In this document: one piece after another, positions 50,473-59,697 of the stretch | Layout of the letters: the number at the start of each line of letters is the position of its first letter | Numbering within the stretch: position 1 is the first letter of the stretch | From: G963663315 sp965116335 | GTDB taxonomy: Bacteria; Pseudomonadota; Gammaproteobacteria; Arenicellales; Poriferihabitantaceae | DNA length: 64,000 nt | Direction: 5' to 3' | Assembly: GCA_965116335.1 (NCBI GenBank) | Contig: OZ220677.1 | Coordinates: 2,232,001 to 2,296,000, forward strand | The notes under the pieces: generated by a model | Told to the model about the DNA's origin: nothing | Databases searched by the model: none | Seen by the model: the letters and a program-made list of their open reading frames with translations, nothing else | Translations under genes and position numbers: made by a program

Positions 50473-52140
50473 TTATTTTTGGAGTTTTGCCCAGGTATCG
50501 CGCAGGGTGACGATTCTATTGTAAACCGGCCGCCTCGCATCGTGTTCCGGGTCGGGGTAGAAATATCCCAGCCTTTCGAACTGATAGCGGACATCGCCGG
50601 GTACTTCGGCCAGCATCAATTCCAGCTTGCAGCGGGTCAGAATGCGGACCGAGTCTGGATTGAGCAGAGTCGTGAAATCCCCGGATTTATCGGCCAGGGG
50701 ATTGGCTGTCGAAAACAATCGGTCATACAGGCGGACTTCGCCATCCACGCAATGCTCGGCAGATACCCAGTGAATAATACCTTTCACTTTGCCGCTTTCT
50801 GGTTGTTTGCCGTGACGGGTATCCGGGTCGTATTCGCAGTTCAGCTGCGTTATTTCCCCGTCTGCATCGCGTATCACTTCCTTGCAATGAATCACGAATC
50901 CGTACCGAAGGCGCACTTTTCGCCCTGGCCCGAGGCGGTAGAACTTTTTCGGTGGGTCTTCCATGAAATCATCCCTTTCTATAAATATCTCTCTCGACAG
51001 CCCGATTGAGCGACAGCCCATGGCTGCATTGCCCGGATGGTTGGGCACCTCAATTTCCTCTGTTTGTCCGGCTGGATAGTTCTCGATAACGACCTTGAGC
51101 GGATTCAATACGGCCATTGCTCGCGGAGCGACCGGGTCAAGGTCTTCACGAATGCTGTTCTCCAGCACATCCATCCCGATCATGTGGTCGCGCCGGGTAA
51201 TCCCGACCGCAGAGATGAACTTGTGGATTGCCTGCGGCGTGTAGCCGCGCCGGCGAAGTCCCGACAAGGTGGGCATACGCGGATCATCCCAGCCATGGAC
51301 ATGATTATCCTCAACCAGTCGGGTCAGCATGCGCTTGCTCATCACCGTGTAGTCCAGATTCATGCGCGAAAACTCGATTTGTCTGGGACGGCTGGGGATG
51401 GACAGATTATCCAGGAACCAATCATACAGGGCTCGGTGATCTTCGAACTCCAGTGTGCACAGGGAGTGGGTGACCCCCTCAATCGCATCCCCCTGCCCAT
51501 GGGCGAAATCATACAATGGATAAATACACCATTTTTCTCCGGTGCGTTGATGGGCATGATGCAAAATCCGGTAGATCACCGGATCACGCAAATTCATATT
51601 GGGCGAAGCCATATTGATTTTCGCGCGCAGGACGTGTTCGCCTTGTGTGAACTCACCGCGCCGCATGCGCTCGAACAAATCCCGATTTTCCGGCGTCGCG
51701 CGATTGCGAAACGGGCTGTTTCTGCCCGCTTCACTGAGTGTCCCCCGGTATTGTTTGATCTGTTCGGCGTTCAGGCTGTCTACATAAGCCAGACCCTTTT
51801 CGATCAATTCAATCGCGAATTGGTAAAGCTGATCGAAATAATCAGAGGCGTGGGTGATTTCGCTCCACTCGAACCCCAGCCAGCGCACATCCTCTTCAAT
51901 CGCCCGGACAAACTCCCGATCCTCTTTAGCCGGATTGGTGTCGTCGAATCGCAGGGTACAGCGACCGTTGTAATCCCGGGCAATACCGAAGTTGAGCCAG
52001 ATTGACTTGGCATGTCCGATATGCAGATAGCCGTTCGGTTCCGGTGGAAAACGTGTGACGATTTCCTTATGTTTGCCGCTGTTCAGGTCAGCTTCAATTT
52101 CCTGGCGTATGAAATTGACTGGCTTGGCGGATTCGGACAT
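50473..52140 (-). CDS. glnS: Glutaminyl-tRNA synthetase
   Basis: Charges tRNA-Gln with glutamine in the cytoplasm. It is 555 residues from the ATG at 52140 (MSESAKPVNFIRQEI), matching the E. coli N-terminus; the frame is open up to 52233 without family-like sequence. Class I signatures are PPEPNGYLHIGHAKS and the KMSKS-like VMSKRML. FDDTNPAKE is also typical. A direct glutaminyl enzyme, rather than a Glu-tRNA amidotransferase route, fits a gammaproteobacterium. Confidence 0.97.
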   Translation of the reverse strand: MSESAKPVNFIRQEIEADLNSGKHKEIVTRFPPEPNGYLHIGHAKSIWLNFGIARDYNGRCTLRFDDTNPAKEDREFVRAIEEDVRWLGFEWSEITHASDYFDQLYQFAIELIEKGLAYVDSLNAEQIKQYRGTLSEAGRNSPFRNRATPENRDLFERMRRGEFTQGEHVLRAKINMASPNMNLRDPVIYRILHHAHQRTGEKWCIYPLYDFAHGQGDAIEGVTHSLCTLEFEDHRALYDWFLDNLSIPSRPRQIEFSRMNLDYTVMSKRMLTRLVEDNHVHGWDDPRMPTLSGLRRRGYTPQAIHKFISAVGITRRDHMIGMDVLENSIREDLDPVAPRAMAVLNPLKVVIENYPAGQTEEIEVPNHPGNAAMGCRSIGLSREIFIERDDFMEDPPKKFYRLGPGRKVRLRYGFVIHCKEVIRDADGEITQLNCEYDPDTRHGKQPESGKVKGIIHWVSAEHCVDGEVRLYDRLFSTANPLADKSGDFTTLLNPDSVRILTRCKLELMLAEVPGDVRYQFERLGYFYPDPEHDARRPVYNRIVTLRDTWAKLQK

Positions 52141-52233
52141 GTCGGCGGATTGGGTGGAGTCAGAAGGATGGGTTGTGCTGGCGGTTGTGGAGTATAGGGG
52201 AATCGGCTTGATCTTTCCATGCAAACCGCTCAA

Positions 52234-53370
52234 TCAGGTCAGCAATGTTCTCTTCAGAATATTTTCATAACACGTTGAAAGCAAGTCCAGGTCAGCCACG
52301 GATACCTGTTCGTCTATTTGATGAATGGTCGCATTGAGTGGGCCGAACTCCACGACCTGGGTGCCGGTAGGCGAGATAAACCGCCCATCCGAGGTGCCGC
52401 CGGTGGCCGATAATTCCGGGGTTCTGCCGGTGACCTCACAAATACTGTCGGCAACAGCCTCCACCAGAGCGCCTGGCCGGGTCTGGTAAGGCAGTCCGGG
52501 GTCGCCCCATTTGATATCGAACTCAAATCCGCGCCCGGCGATGATGGCGGTAGTTTCACGTTTCAGTTTGTCCGCGTCTGTCTGGGTCGAATAGCGGAAG
52601 TTGAAATCAATCTCAATCTGGCCGGGGATCACATTGGAGGCCCCGGTTCCCGCCTGGATATTGGAAATCTGCAAACAGGTGGGTGGGAAGATGTCATTAC
52701 CCGCATCCCATTGCCGGGCGGTCAGGTCGGATAGCGCCGGTAATGCGATGTGGATCGGATTGTTGGCCAAATGCGGGTAAGCGACATGCCCCTGGATGCC
52801 CTGGATCGTCAGTTTCCCGTTCAATGAGCCTCTGCGGCCGATTTTCACCATATCGCCGAGGGCCGAAGTACTGGTCGGTTCGCCGACGATACACAGGTCT
52901 ATACTTATCCCGCGATTGCCCAGTTCCTGCATGACCGCCCGTGTGCCCCAGCGCGCCACGCCTTCTTCGTCGCTGGTAATCAGTAATCCGATAGCGCCCT
53001 GATGTTGGGGATGCTTTTCCACGAACCGCTCGCAGGCGGTGACAAAAGCGGCGACACTGCCTTTCATATCGGCGGCTCCTCGACCATGCAGCATGCCGTC
53101 CCGGACCTCCCCGGCGAAAGGGGGGATTTGCCACTGTTCCACCGGCCCGGTTGGCACCACATCGGTATGACCGGCAAAGACCATCAGCGGTTTTACGTCA
53201 CCGCGGGTCGCCCATAAATTGGACACATCCTCAAAATTCATCGCCTCGCATTGGAATCCGATTGCCGACAGGCGCGTCGCCAGCAACTGCTGACAGCCTG
53301 CGTCCAGTGGGGTGATTGAGGCTTTTTGGATTAAAGCGCGAGCGAGTTCTATGGTCCCGGAGTGTGACAT
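52234..53370 (-). CDS. dapE: Succinyl-diaminopimelate desuccinylase
   Basis: A 378-residue M20 metallohydrolase that makes LL-diaminopimelate for lysine and peptidoglycan. Metal-site motifs: VFAGHTDVVPTG (His and bridging context), GRGAADMKGS and LLITSDEEG with the catalytic Glu pair; the last His is in FGPLNATIHQIDE. The protein begins IELARALIQKASITPLD, as usual for DapE. It lies upstream of glnS on the same strand, 93 bases away. Confidence 0.95.
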   Translation of the reverse strand: MSHSGTIELARALIQKASITPLDAGCQQLLATRLSAIGFQCEAMNFEDVSNLWATRGDVKPLMVFAGHTDVVPTGPVEQWQIPPFAGEVRDGMLHGRGAADMKGSVAAFVTACERFVEKHPQHQGAIGLLITSDEEGVARWGTRAVMQELGNRGISIDLCIVGEPTSTSALGDMVKIGRRGSLNGKLTIQGIQGHVAYPHLANNPIHIALPALSDLTARQWDAGNDIFPPTCLQISNIQAGTGASNVIPGQIEIDFNFRYSTQTDADKLKRETTAIIAGRGFEFDIKWGDPGLPYQTRPGALVEAVADSICEVTGRTPELSATGGTSDGRFISPTGTQVVEFGPLNATIHQIDEQVSVADLDLLSTCYENILKRTLLT

Positions 53371-53539
53371 TGTTGCGTTATATGCGATAGAATTTCAGGA
53401 TGCGCTTATTGTACGATAAATCAGGAATAGTGGATGGTGCCGTATGGTATGCCAGCGGGCAGAAGCCTTGATGGTTGTCCGTTGCCGACTTCACGGTAGA
53501 TTGAGTCGATTGAACGGTTTGTTATAAGGTGCACCGGAG

Positions 53540-54340
53540 ATGTCGGACTGGTTTAAATATCCCCCGGGGCAATCCATCGTTCAATCCGGAGTCGAACAAT
53601 GTGAGAAATTGATCCCGTCTGGATACTATGCCCATGGCTTGCAGGTTGGCATGCCCTGGGTCAATTATCTGTTCGGGGCCGAGGTGGCTTCACGGTATAT
53701 TGCCGATACCTCTCCCCCACCTTTTGAAAACTTCCGGGCACCGGAGCCGTTCCCGCAAACCGGACAACCGATTTATGATATGCAGGATTGCCACCGTGTC
53801 GTGTCCACCAGTGCCGCATTGCCTTTTTCAGAGAAATCCCAGAATATCATCGTCCTGCCGCATACGCTTGATTTTTGTACCGCTCCTCATGAAGTGCTCC
53901 GTCAGGCAAACCAGTTGCTGGTCGCCGAAGGATGTATCGTGATTGTCGGATTCAACCGGTTCAGTCTGTATGGCGTGATCAACGCGCTGAACGGTCAGGG
54001 CGGCAAGCAACCGTGGAATGGTCAATTCTACCGGGTGGGGCGGGTTCAGGATTGGCTGGCGCTATTGGGATTCGATCTGGTTGGAGCCGGTATGTCCTGT
54101 TATCTGCCGCCCATCCGGTCGGAGAGATGGCGTGAGAAACTGGCTTTTATTGAAAGGGCGGGGAATCGCTGGTGGCCGAATCTGGGTGGCATCTACGTGA
54201 TTGTCGCCAGGAAACGAGAGATGGGAATAACCCCGTTGCCGAGCGCTTCGCGCCGCTGGCGCAGACTGATTCCGGGAATAGTCCAACCGGCCTCCCGTGA
54301 GGCGGCGCGAGTGCATCCGGAAGCCGTATCGGGCAACTGA
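53540..54340 (+). CDS. YafS-like SAM-dependent methyltransferase
   Basis: A 266-residue protein of the methyltransferase family found beside rnhA in E. coli (YafS). Supporting stretches are IIVLPHTLDF, then PHEVLRQANQLLVAEGCIVIVGFNRFSL (post-motif II region), and PWNGQFYRVGRVQDWLALLGF. Motif I is weak, as in YafS. Its substrate is unknown. It ends two bases before rnhA, which supports both the identification and a joint transcript with rnhA and dnaQ. Confidence 0.8.
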   Translation: MSDWFKYPPGQSIVQSGVEQCEKLIPSGYYAHGLQVGMPWVNYLFGAEVASRYIADTSPPPFENFRAPEPFPQTGQPIYDMQDCHRVVSTSAALPFSEKSQNIIVLPHTLDFCTAPHEVLRQANQLLVAEGCIVIVGFNRFSLYGVINALNGQGGKQPWNGQFYRVGRVQDWLALLGFDLVGAGMSCYLPPIRSERWREKLAFIERAGNRWWPNLGGIYVIVARKREMGITPLPSASRRWRRLIPGIVQPASREAARVHPEAVSGN

Positions 54341-54342
54341 AG

Positions 54343-54789
54343 ATGAGCATAGTGACCATATACACGGATGGCGCCTGTCGGGGAAATCCGGGGCCGGGAG
54401 GATGGGGCGCACTCCTGATCTTCGGTGAAACTGAAAAGGAGATATTCGGTGGCGCAGCGCAAACCACTAACAACCGAATGGAATTATGCGCCTGTATCGA
54501 GGCGCTTGCCCGGCTGTCGCGGCCTTGCTGTGTGCGGATATTTACCGATTCGACTTATGTCAAGAATGGTATTCAATCATGGCTCGGCAACTGGAAAAGG
54601 AGAGATTGGATAACTTCATCCAAAAAACCCGTGAAAAATCGTGATTTGTGGGAACAACTCGACCAATTATCGGCAAAACATGATATTGAGTGGAGATGGG
54701 TGAAGGGACACGCCGGGGATCCCGGCAATGAACGAGCCGACCGGCTCGCCAACCGAGGTATTGACGAGATCATTCTGTGCGACAAATAA
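54343..54789 (+). CDS. rnhA: Ribonuclease HI
   Basis: Degrades RNA in RNA-DNA hybrids. The 148 residues carry the full catalytic set D9, E47, D69 and D133, with His123 in KGHAGDPGNERAD. The basic-protrusion region is present (GNWKRRDWITSSKKPVKN). It overlaps dnaQ by 13 bases in the same direction, unlike E. coli where the two genes diverge from a shared promoter. Confidence 0.97.
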   Translation: MSIVTIYTDGACRGNPGPGGWGALLIFGETEKEIFGGAAQTTNNRMELCACIEALARLSRPCCVRIFTDSTYVKNGIQSWLGNWKRRDWITSSKKPVKNRDLWEQLDQLSAKHDIEWRWVKGHAGDPGNERADRLANRGIDEIILCDK

Positions 54790-55502
54790 TTCTGGATACT
54801 GAAACCACCGGCCTCGAAACCAGCCAGGGGCACAAGGTGATTGAAATTGGCGCCATCGAGATGGTCAGCCGGCGCAAGACCGGCAATACACTCCATTTCT
54901 ACCTGAATCCTGAACGGGAAATTGACGAAGCCGCCGCCGAAGTGCATGGAATTACGGCGGACAAGCTGGCGGATGAACCCCTTTTTGCCGATCGAGCGGA
55001 GCAATTGCTTGAATTTCTCAAAGGGGCGGAATTGATCATTCACAACGCTCCGTTTGATGTTGGCTTTCTGAACCACGAATTTCAGGAAGCCGGATATGGA
55101 GAGCGCGTGATTGAGGATTACTGTCAGATACTCGACACTCTGGTACTGGCGAGACACCTGAATCCGGGCCAGAAAAACAACCTGGATGCACTATGCAGGC
55201 GATATGGCGTCGACAACTCGCAGCGAGTCGTTCACGGTGCATTGCTGGATGCCGAAATCCTGGCCGATGTCTACCTGAAGATGACCGGCGGACAAACCAC
55301 CTTGCTGAGTGAATCGGAAAACCTGAACACCCGCCCCGAATCGCAACATAACCAGTCGTATGACCGGATAGACCCGCAACAGGCGGCCAGTCTCCGGGTG
55401 ACTCCGGTCAGTGAGGAAGAGCAAGCCAGTCATGAGAAGTGGCTGGAACTGTTGCGGTCAAAAAACCCCGAAGGCGTAATCTGGGACAAGCTGGCGATAT
55501 GA
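54777..55502 (+). CDS. dnaQ: DNA polymerase III epsilon subunit (proofreading exonuclease)
   Basis: A 241-residue 3'-5' exonuclease of the DEDDh type. D7 and E9 are in IILDTETTG; the third acid is in IIHNAPFDVGFL, and H-x4-D is HGALLDAEILA. The C-terminal tail (about 190-241) carries the region that binds the polymerase alpha subunit. The start is GTG at 54777 inside the last codons of rnhA; no ATG is available nearby in the right place. Overlap suggests translational coupling. Confidence 0.95.
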   Translation: MRQIILDTETTGLETSQGHKVIEIGAIEMVSRRKTGNTLHFYLNPEREIDEAAAEVHGITADKLADEPLFADRAEQLLEFLKGAELIIHNAPFDVGFLNHEFQEAGYGERVIEDYCQILDTLVLARHLNPGQKNNLDALCRRYGVDNSQRVVHGALLDAEILADVYLKMTGGQTTLLSESENLNTRPESQHNQSYDRIDPQQAASLRVTPVSEEEQASHEKWLELLRSKNPEGVIWDKLAI

Positions 55503-55987
55503 ACTCTATGACTGTTCGTTTATTACCCGGAACATAAGGAGAGCAGCGATTGGGCACGGTGGTTTTGTGATACACGGGACTCATGTGGCATGACCACGTT
55601 TGCAAGACTGTATTTTTTCATGGCAAGATGAGACGAATGCGTTTCTGGCGATTGTTTTTTTGCGGAGGGTGAATGATATGGATGGTTGGGGCGTGATTCC
55701 CAACCCGTTATGACATCACTCCCCCCTTGAGGGGGAGTCCAATCAGGCAAGTGAAGCGCAGACTGATTGGGTGGGGGGAATGATTTGGATACATGGATCG
55801 AAATGACGTTGTAGGGGAGGGTCTCTGTGCCCTCCCGCGAATGGATGAAACAGGAATCAACAATACCGGGCACCCACAAGGGGCGCCCCTACGATGACGG
55901 GTAACCGCAATCTCTGTATGGTTGTGGATTCCCGCTTGTCAAGGGAAAGACGGTGGTTGGGGCGTGCGATGGCGGTTGTGGGAGAGT
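55503..55987. repeat. Intergenic region with a C-A-A'-B repeat composite
   Basis: No gene. Family C at 55718-55780, A at 55811-55841, A' at 55867-55893 and B at 55896-55952, the same order and orientation as at 45.8-46.5 kb. Positions 55503-55715 hold nothing I recognise. Confidence 0.8.
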
Positions 55988-56064
55988 TGGTAGCGGGGGC
56001 AGGATTTGAACCTGCGACCTTCGGGTTATGAGCCCGACGAGCTGCCAGACTGCTCCACCCCGCA
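55988..56064 (-). tRNA. Initiator tRNA-fMet (anticodon CAT)
   Basis: A 77-base cloverleaf with CCA encoded (55990-55988). The anticodon CAT is at 56030-56028. Initiator marks are both present: positions 1 and 72 do not pair (U-U here), and the anticodon stem has three G-C pairs (GGG CTCATAA CCC). The T arm is GGTTCAAATCC. It stands alone between the repeats and cysS. Confidence 0.95.
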
Positions 56065-56125
56065 CCAGAGAACCGGATTCTACTCTAACCGTCCGATGAT
56101 TTCAATTGATTGTTATGGTTAGTGG

Positions 56126-57502
56126 TCATTCCTTTTTATGAATTCTGGGACCATCCGGTGAGTCTTCGATTTCGTATCCCATCAGCGATATACGGTCGCG
56201 CAAGCGGTCCGACTCGACCCAGTCCCTGGATTCCCGCGCGACCTTTCGCTGGTTGATCAGTAGTTGTACCGATTCTGGAATCTCGACCTGAGCGGGTGTC
56301 CATTGACAGAGATTTAATCCCAGAATCCGGTCGCAGTATTGAACCGTGGCCTTCCTGACTCCGTTCGGCAGAGCACTCCGCACCAGCTCCCAGACTACCG
56401 CCAGCGCTTTTGTGGTGTTGAGATCATTAAATACCTGCCGATTGAATCGATCCACATAGTCCGGGTCGGCCTGTGTGGCCTCACCCCATGAGTGGACGGC
56501 GCTTCTGAGTCGGTTGAGGGCGATTCGGGCGCTGTCCAGGCTATCCCAGGTGAATTTCAGGTCATTCCGGTAATTCGCGGTCAGACACAGATACCGATAG
56601 CTCAGGGGGTCGTATTGATTGTCCAGCAGTGTTTCCAGGCGCAGGAACTCTCCCGCTGACTTTGACATTTTCAGCTTGTCAACTTCCAGAAAATAACCAT
56701 GCAGCCAGAAATTCGCCAAACGGGTGCCGTAGCAAACTTCGGACTGGGCAATCTCGTTGGTGTGGTGAACCGGGATATGATCTTTTCCGCCACAATGGAT
56801 GTCAAATTTCTGCCCCAGATATTTAACGGCCATGGCCGAACATTCAATATGCCAACCTGGAAATCCAATGCCCCACGGACTGTTCCATTCCATCTGACGC
56901 CTGGAATCCGGTGGGCTGAACTTCCAGAGCGCGAAGTCGGTCGGATTACGTTTTTCTCCAATATCAACACGTTGTCCGGCATTGAGTCCGGCCACGTCCA
57001 ACCGCGCCAGGTGGCCGTAACCATCCAGCTTTGCCGTGTCAAAATAGACCCCGTCGGATGTGGTATAGGTATATCCCTTCTCCTCAATGATGCGGATGTC
57101 GTCGATTTGTTCCTCGATATGATCGGTGGCACGGCACCAGATGGAAGGCTCCAGAATATTCAACGCCGCCAGATCCTGCTGGAATGCCCTCGTATACAGT
57201 TCGGCAATCTCCCACGCAGTCTTTCCGGTGCGTTTTGAACCCTGCTCGATCTTGTCTTCGCCGGTATCCGCGTCCGAGGCCAGATGTCCGACATCGGTGA
57301 TGTTCATTACATGAGTGACCTGGTAGCCATAAGTCTCCAGTGTCCTTCGCAGAATATCCTCGAATATATAAGTGCGAAGGTTGCCAATATGGGCGTAGTT
57401 ATAAACGGTCGGCCCACAGGCATAGATTCTCACTTCATTACCCTGAAGTGGTTCGAACTCCCTGAGTGAGCGAGTATAGCTATCGTACAGTTTTATTTTC
57501 AT
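56126..57502 (-). CDS. cysS: Cysteinyl-tRNA synthetase
   Basis: 458 residues from the ATG at 57502 (MKIKLYDSYTRS). The HIGH-like motif is YNYAHIGNLRTY, following the zinc Cys in IYACGPTVYN; the other zinc ligands lie in GWHIECSAM and the HTNE region; the KMSKS motif is LKMSKSAG. The C-terminal part holds the usual anticodon-binding helices. It is divergent from lpxH, with 125 bases between the starts. The extra frame to 57544 is not family-like. Confidence 0.97.
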   Translation of the reverse strand: MKIKLYDSYTRSLREFEPLQGNEVRIYACGPTVYNYAHIGNLRTYIFEDILRRTLETYGYQVTHVMNITDVGHLASDADTGEDKIEQGSKRTGKTAWEIAELYTRAFQQDLAALNILEPSIWCRATDHIEEQIDDIRIIEEKGYTYTTSDGVYFDTAKLDGYGHLARLDVAGLNAGQRVDIGEKRNPTDFALWKFSPPDSRRQMEWNSPWGIGFPGWHIECSAMAVKYLGQKFDIHCGGKDHIPVHHTNEIAQSEVCYGTRLANFWLHGYFLEVDKLKMSKSAGEFLRLETLLDNQYDPLSYRYLCLTANYRNDLKFTWDSLDSARIALNRLRSAVHSWGEATQADPDYVDRFNRQVFNDLNTTKALAVVWELVRSALPNGVRKATVQYCDRILGLNLCQWTPAQVEIPESVQLLINQRKVARESRDWVESDRLRDRISLMGYEIEDSPDGPRIHKKE

Positions 57503-57627
57503 GGGGAAGCCCGGCTGGCAGGCTCTGTCTGACGGATATGTCAACTACCTACCGGGTGATGTGGATGGTACAATAAACGCCACCCGTATCCAACCATAAG
57601 GCAGACACGCCGGACTTGTCCCAGACC

Positions 57628-58341
57628 ATGATCGCATTTATTTCTGATTTGCATTTGACTCCTGAGAGGCCGGATGCAACCGGGTGGTTCGAGAATTTCA
57701 TGACCCATGCCGTTGGTGTAATAGATGAAATTTACATCCTGGGGGACTTGTTTGAAGTCTGGATTGGTGATGACGCCAGTGATGAGCTGGGGCAGGGCAG
57801 GGTGGAGGAGATCATGCGGTCGACAGTAGATAGCGGTGTCAAACTCTGGTTCATGCACGGCAACCGGGATTTTCTGGTGGGGGAGGCGTTCGCAAAGCGC
57901 ACCGGCTGCACTTTCCTGCCGGACCCTTCTGTCATTACTCTGGGCGGCGATCAGGTACTGCTGACGCATGGAGACGCGCTATGCACCTGCGATGTCGAAC
58001 ATCAGCGAGCCAGGACACAGATGCTCAGCACGAAGTGGAAAGCCGCTTTCCTGAACAAACCAATCGTAGAGCGGCTCGATATTGCGTCGTCCATGCGGGA
58101 GAAAAGCGAAGCCGGCAAGCGCGTCAAAGGCGCAGAAATCATGGACGTTGATCAGCGGCAGGTGGAGAACGTGATGCGAGAACATGGCGTATTAAAGCTG
58201 ATCCATGGGCATACTCACAAACCTGCGGTGCATGAATTCATGCTGGATAATTGCACGGCCCGACGTTATGTGATGGGGGACTGGTATACCCAGAAAAGTA
58301 TGCTTTTCTACGAAAACGGGAATTTCGCGCTTCAGGTCTGA
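57628..58341 (+). CDS. lpxH: UDP-2,3-diacylglucosamine diphosphatase
   Basis: Makes lipid X from UDP-2,3-diacylglucosamine in lipid A synthesis, at the inner membrane. The calcineurin-like metal motifs are all present: ISDLHL (5-10), ILGDLFEVW, MHGNRDF, THGD and HGHTHKPAVH. The ATG at 57628 puts the first motif at the usual place; a TTG at 57616 would add four residues. It shows an outer membrane with lipid A. The gene ends only a few bases before a repeat composite. Confidence 0.95.
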   Translation: MIAFISDLHLTPERPDATGWFENFMTHAVGVIDEIYILGDLFEVWIGDDASDELGQGRVEEIMRSTVDSGVKLWFMHGNRDFLVGEAFAKRTGCTFLPDPSVITLGGDQVLLTHGDALCTCDVEHQRARTQMLSTKWKAAFLNKPIVERLDIASSMREKSEAGKRVKGAEIMDVDQRQVENVMREHGVLKLIHGHTHKPAVHEFMLDNCTARRYVMGDWYTQKSMLFYENGNFALQV

Positions 58342-58347
58342 TTCGCG

Positions 58348-58508
58348 GGCACCCACAAGGGGCGCCCCTACGCATCGGTAATTGCAGGTTCCGTATGGTT
58401 GTGGATTCCCGCCTGCGCGGGAAAGACGGTTAAGTCGTGGGATGGCGGTTGTGTCCCCCCATCACACCCGCTTTGCGGGATGTGATTCCCCCTCAAGGGG
58501 GGAATGAT
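58348..58508. repeat. A'-B-C repeat composite between lpxH and pgk
   Basis: Family A' at 58349-58372, B at 58375-58430 and C at 58454-58507. The last one overlaps the 3' end of pgk and supplies its final codons and stop. The two genes converge here. Confidence 0.85.
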
Positions 58509-59697
58509 GTGGTGTGGGGAGTGTTGCTTTTGATTCCAGCATTTCTACCATTGGCAGGGTCTTGCCTTCCAGAAACTCCAGAAATGCTCCGCCTCCGGTG
58601 GAGATGCAGGACATTCCCCCGGCCAGGTCGAACGCTTCTATAGCCGCGAGCGTGTCGCCACCGCCACAGATGGAAAATGCCTCCGAGTCGGCAATGGCTT
58701 GCCCCAGGGTTCTGGTGCCATTGGCAAATTCCGGTTGCTCGAATACTCCCACCGGGCCGTTCCAGATTACCGTGCCAGCCTCAAGAATGAGTCTGGCCCA
58801 TTGTGATGCAGTAGCGGGTCCAACATCCAGAATCCGGTCATCGCTTTCAATCTGGCTTACTTTTTTGATTTCTGCGGGAGCCTTCCCGGACCGGCTTTTT
58901 GTAGTCACCACATCGACCGGAACCGGAATCTCCCCACCACTATGCCTGGCTGTTTCCATCAGCCGGGTCGCCTGATCCAGCAAATCCGGTTCGTACAGAG
59001 ATTCACCGACTGGATAACCCGCCGCCGCGATCAGGGTATTGGCGATTCCGCCGCCGGGAATCAACTGATCGACTTTGCGCGACAGGGATTGCAGCACGGT
59101 CAGTTTGGTCGAAACCTTGGCGCCGCCGACAATCGCCAGAATCGGGCGTCGGGGGGCCGTGAATGCCTGGTCGAGGGCTTCGAGTTCCGCGGTCAGCAAT
59201 AGCCCTGCACAGGACTCGGCGGCGTATTGTCCGACACAGTAGGTGGAAGCCTGCGCCCGATGAGCGGCACCGAACGCATCCATCACACAGACATCGCACA
59301 AGCGGGCATATTGCTGTCCAAGAGCGCAGTCGTTGGCGATTTCCCCGACATTGTAGCGGACATTTTCCAGTAGCTCGACATCGCCGTTATCCAGAACCGG
59401 AGTGACATGGAGATAATCACGGTTCAGCCTGACCGTTTGATCCAGGCGGCGGCTTAAGTAATCGGCTACCGGCTGCAGGGAGAAGTCTGGATCGAACTGG
59501 CCTTCCACCGGCCTCCCCAAATGAGACATCAGAAGCACCTTTGCGCCCGCATCGCGGACATACCGGATGGTGGCCAGGGAGGCTTCAATCCTCTTTGCCG
59601 ATGTTATCCTGCCATCCTGTATGGGTACGTTCAGGTCCTGACGGATCAGAACGACCTTGCCTGCGATATCAATGTCCCGCAGCTTTTTGAACTTCAT
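58462..59697 (-). CDS. pgk: Phosphoglycerate kinase with repeat-derived C-terminus
   Basis: Interconverts 1,3-bisphosphoglycerate and 3-phosphoglycerate. It has 411 residues from the ATG at 59697 (MKFKKLRDIDIAGK). Marks are VLIRQDLNVP, LLMSHLGRP, the nucleotide-binding GGAKVSTKL and GGGDTLAAIEAF. The last 15 or so residues (HHSPLEGESHPAKRV) and the stop come from a family C repeat, in place of the usual end shortly after the helix EMLE. The ATG overlaps the gap stop (TAATG); an upstream extension to 59757 overlaps gap and is not real. Third gene of tkt-gap-pgk. Confidence 0.95.
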   Translation of the reverse strand: MKFKKLRDIDIAGKVVLIRQDLNVPIQDGRITSAKRIEASLATIRYVRDAGAKVLLMSHLGRPVEGQFDPDFSLQPVADYLSRRLDQTVRLNRDYLHVTPVLDNGDVELLENVRYNVGEIANDCALGQQYARLCDVCVMDAFGAAHRAQASTYCVGQYAAESCAGLLLTAELEALDQAFTAPRRPILAIVGGAKVSTKLTVLQSLSRKVDQLIPGGGIANTLIAAAGYPVGESLYEPDLLDQATRLMETARHSGGEIPVPVDVVTTKSRSGKAPAEIKKVSQIESDDRILDVGPATASQWARLILEAGTVIWNGPVGVFEQPEFANGTRTLGQAIADSEAFSICGGGDTLAAIEAFDLAGGMSCISTGGGAFLEFLEGKTLPMVEMLESKATLPTPHHSPLEGESHPAKRV

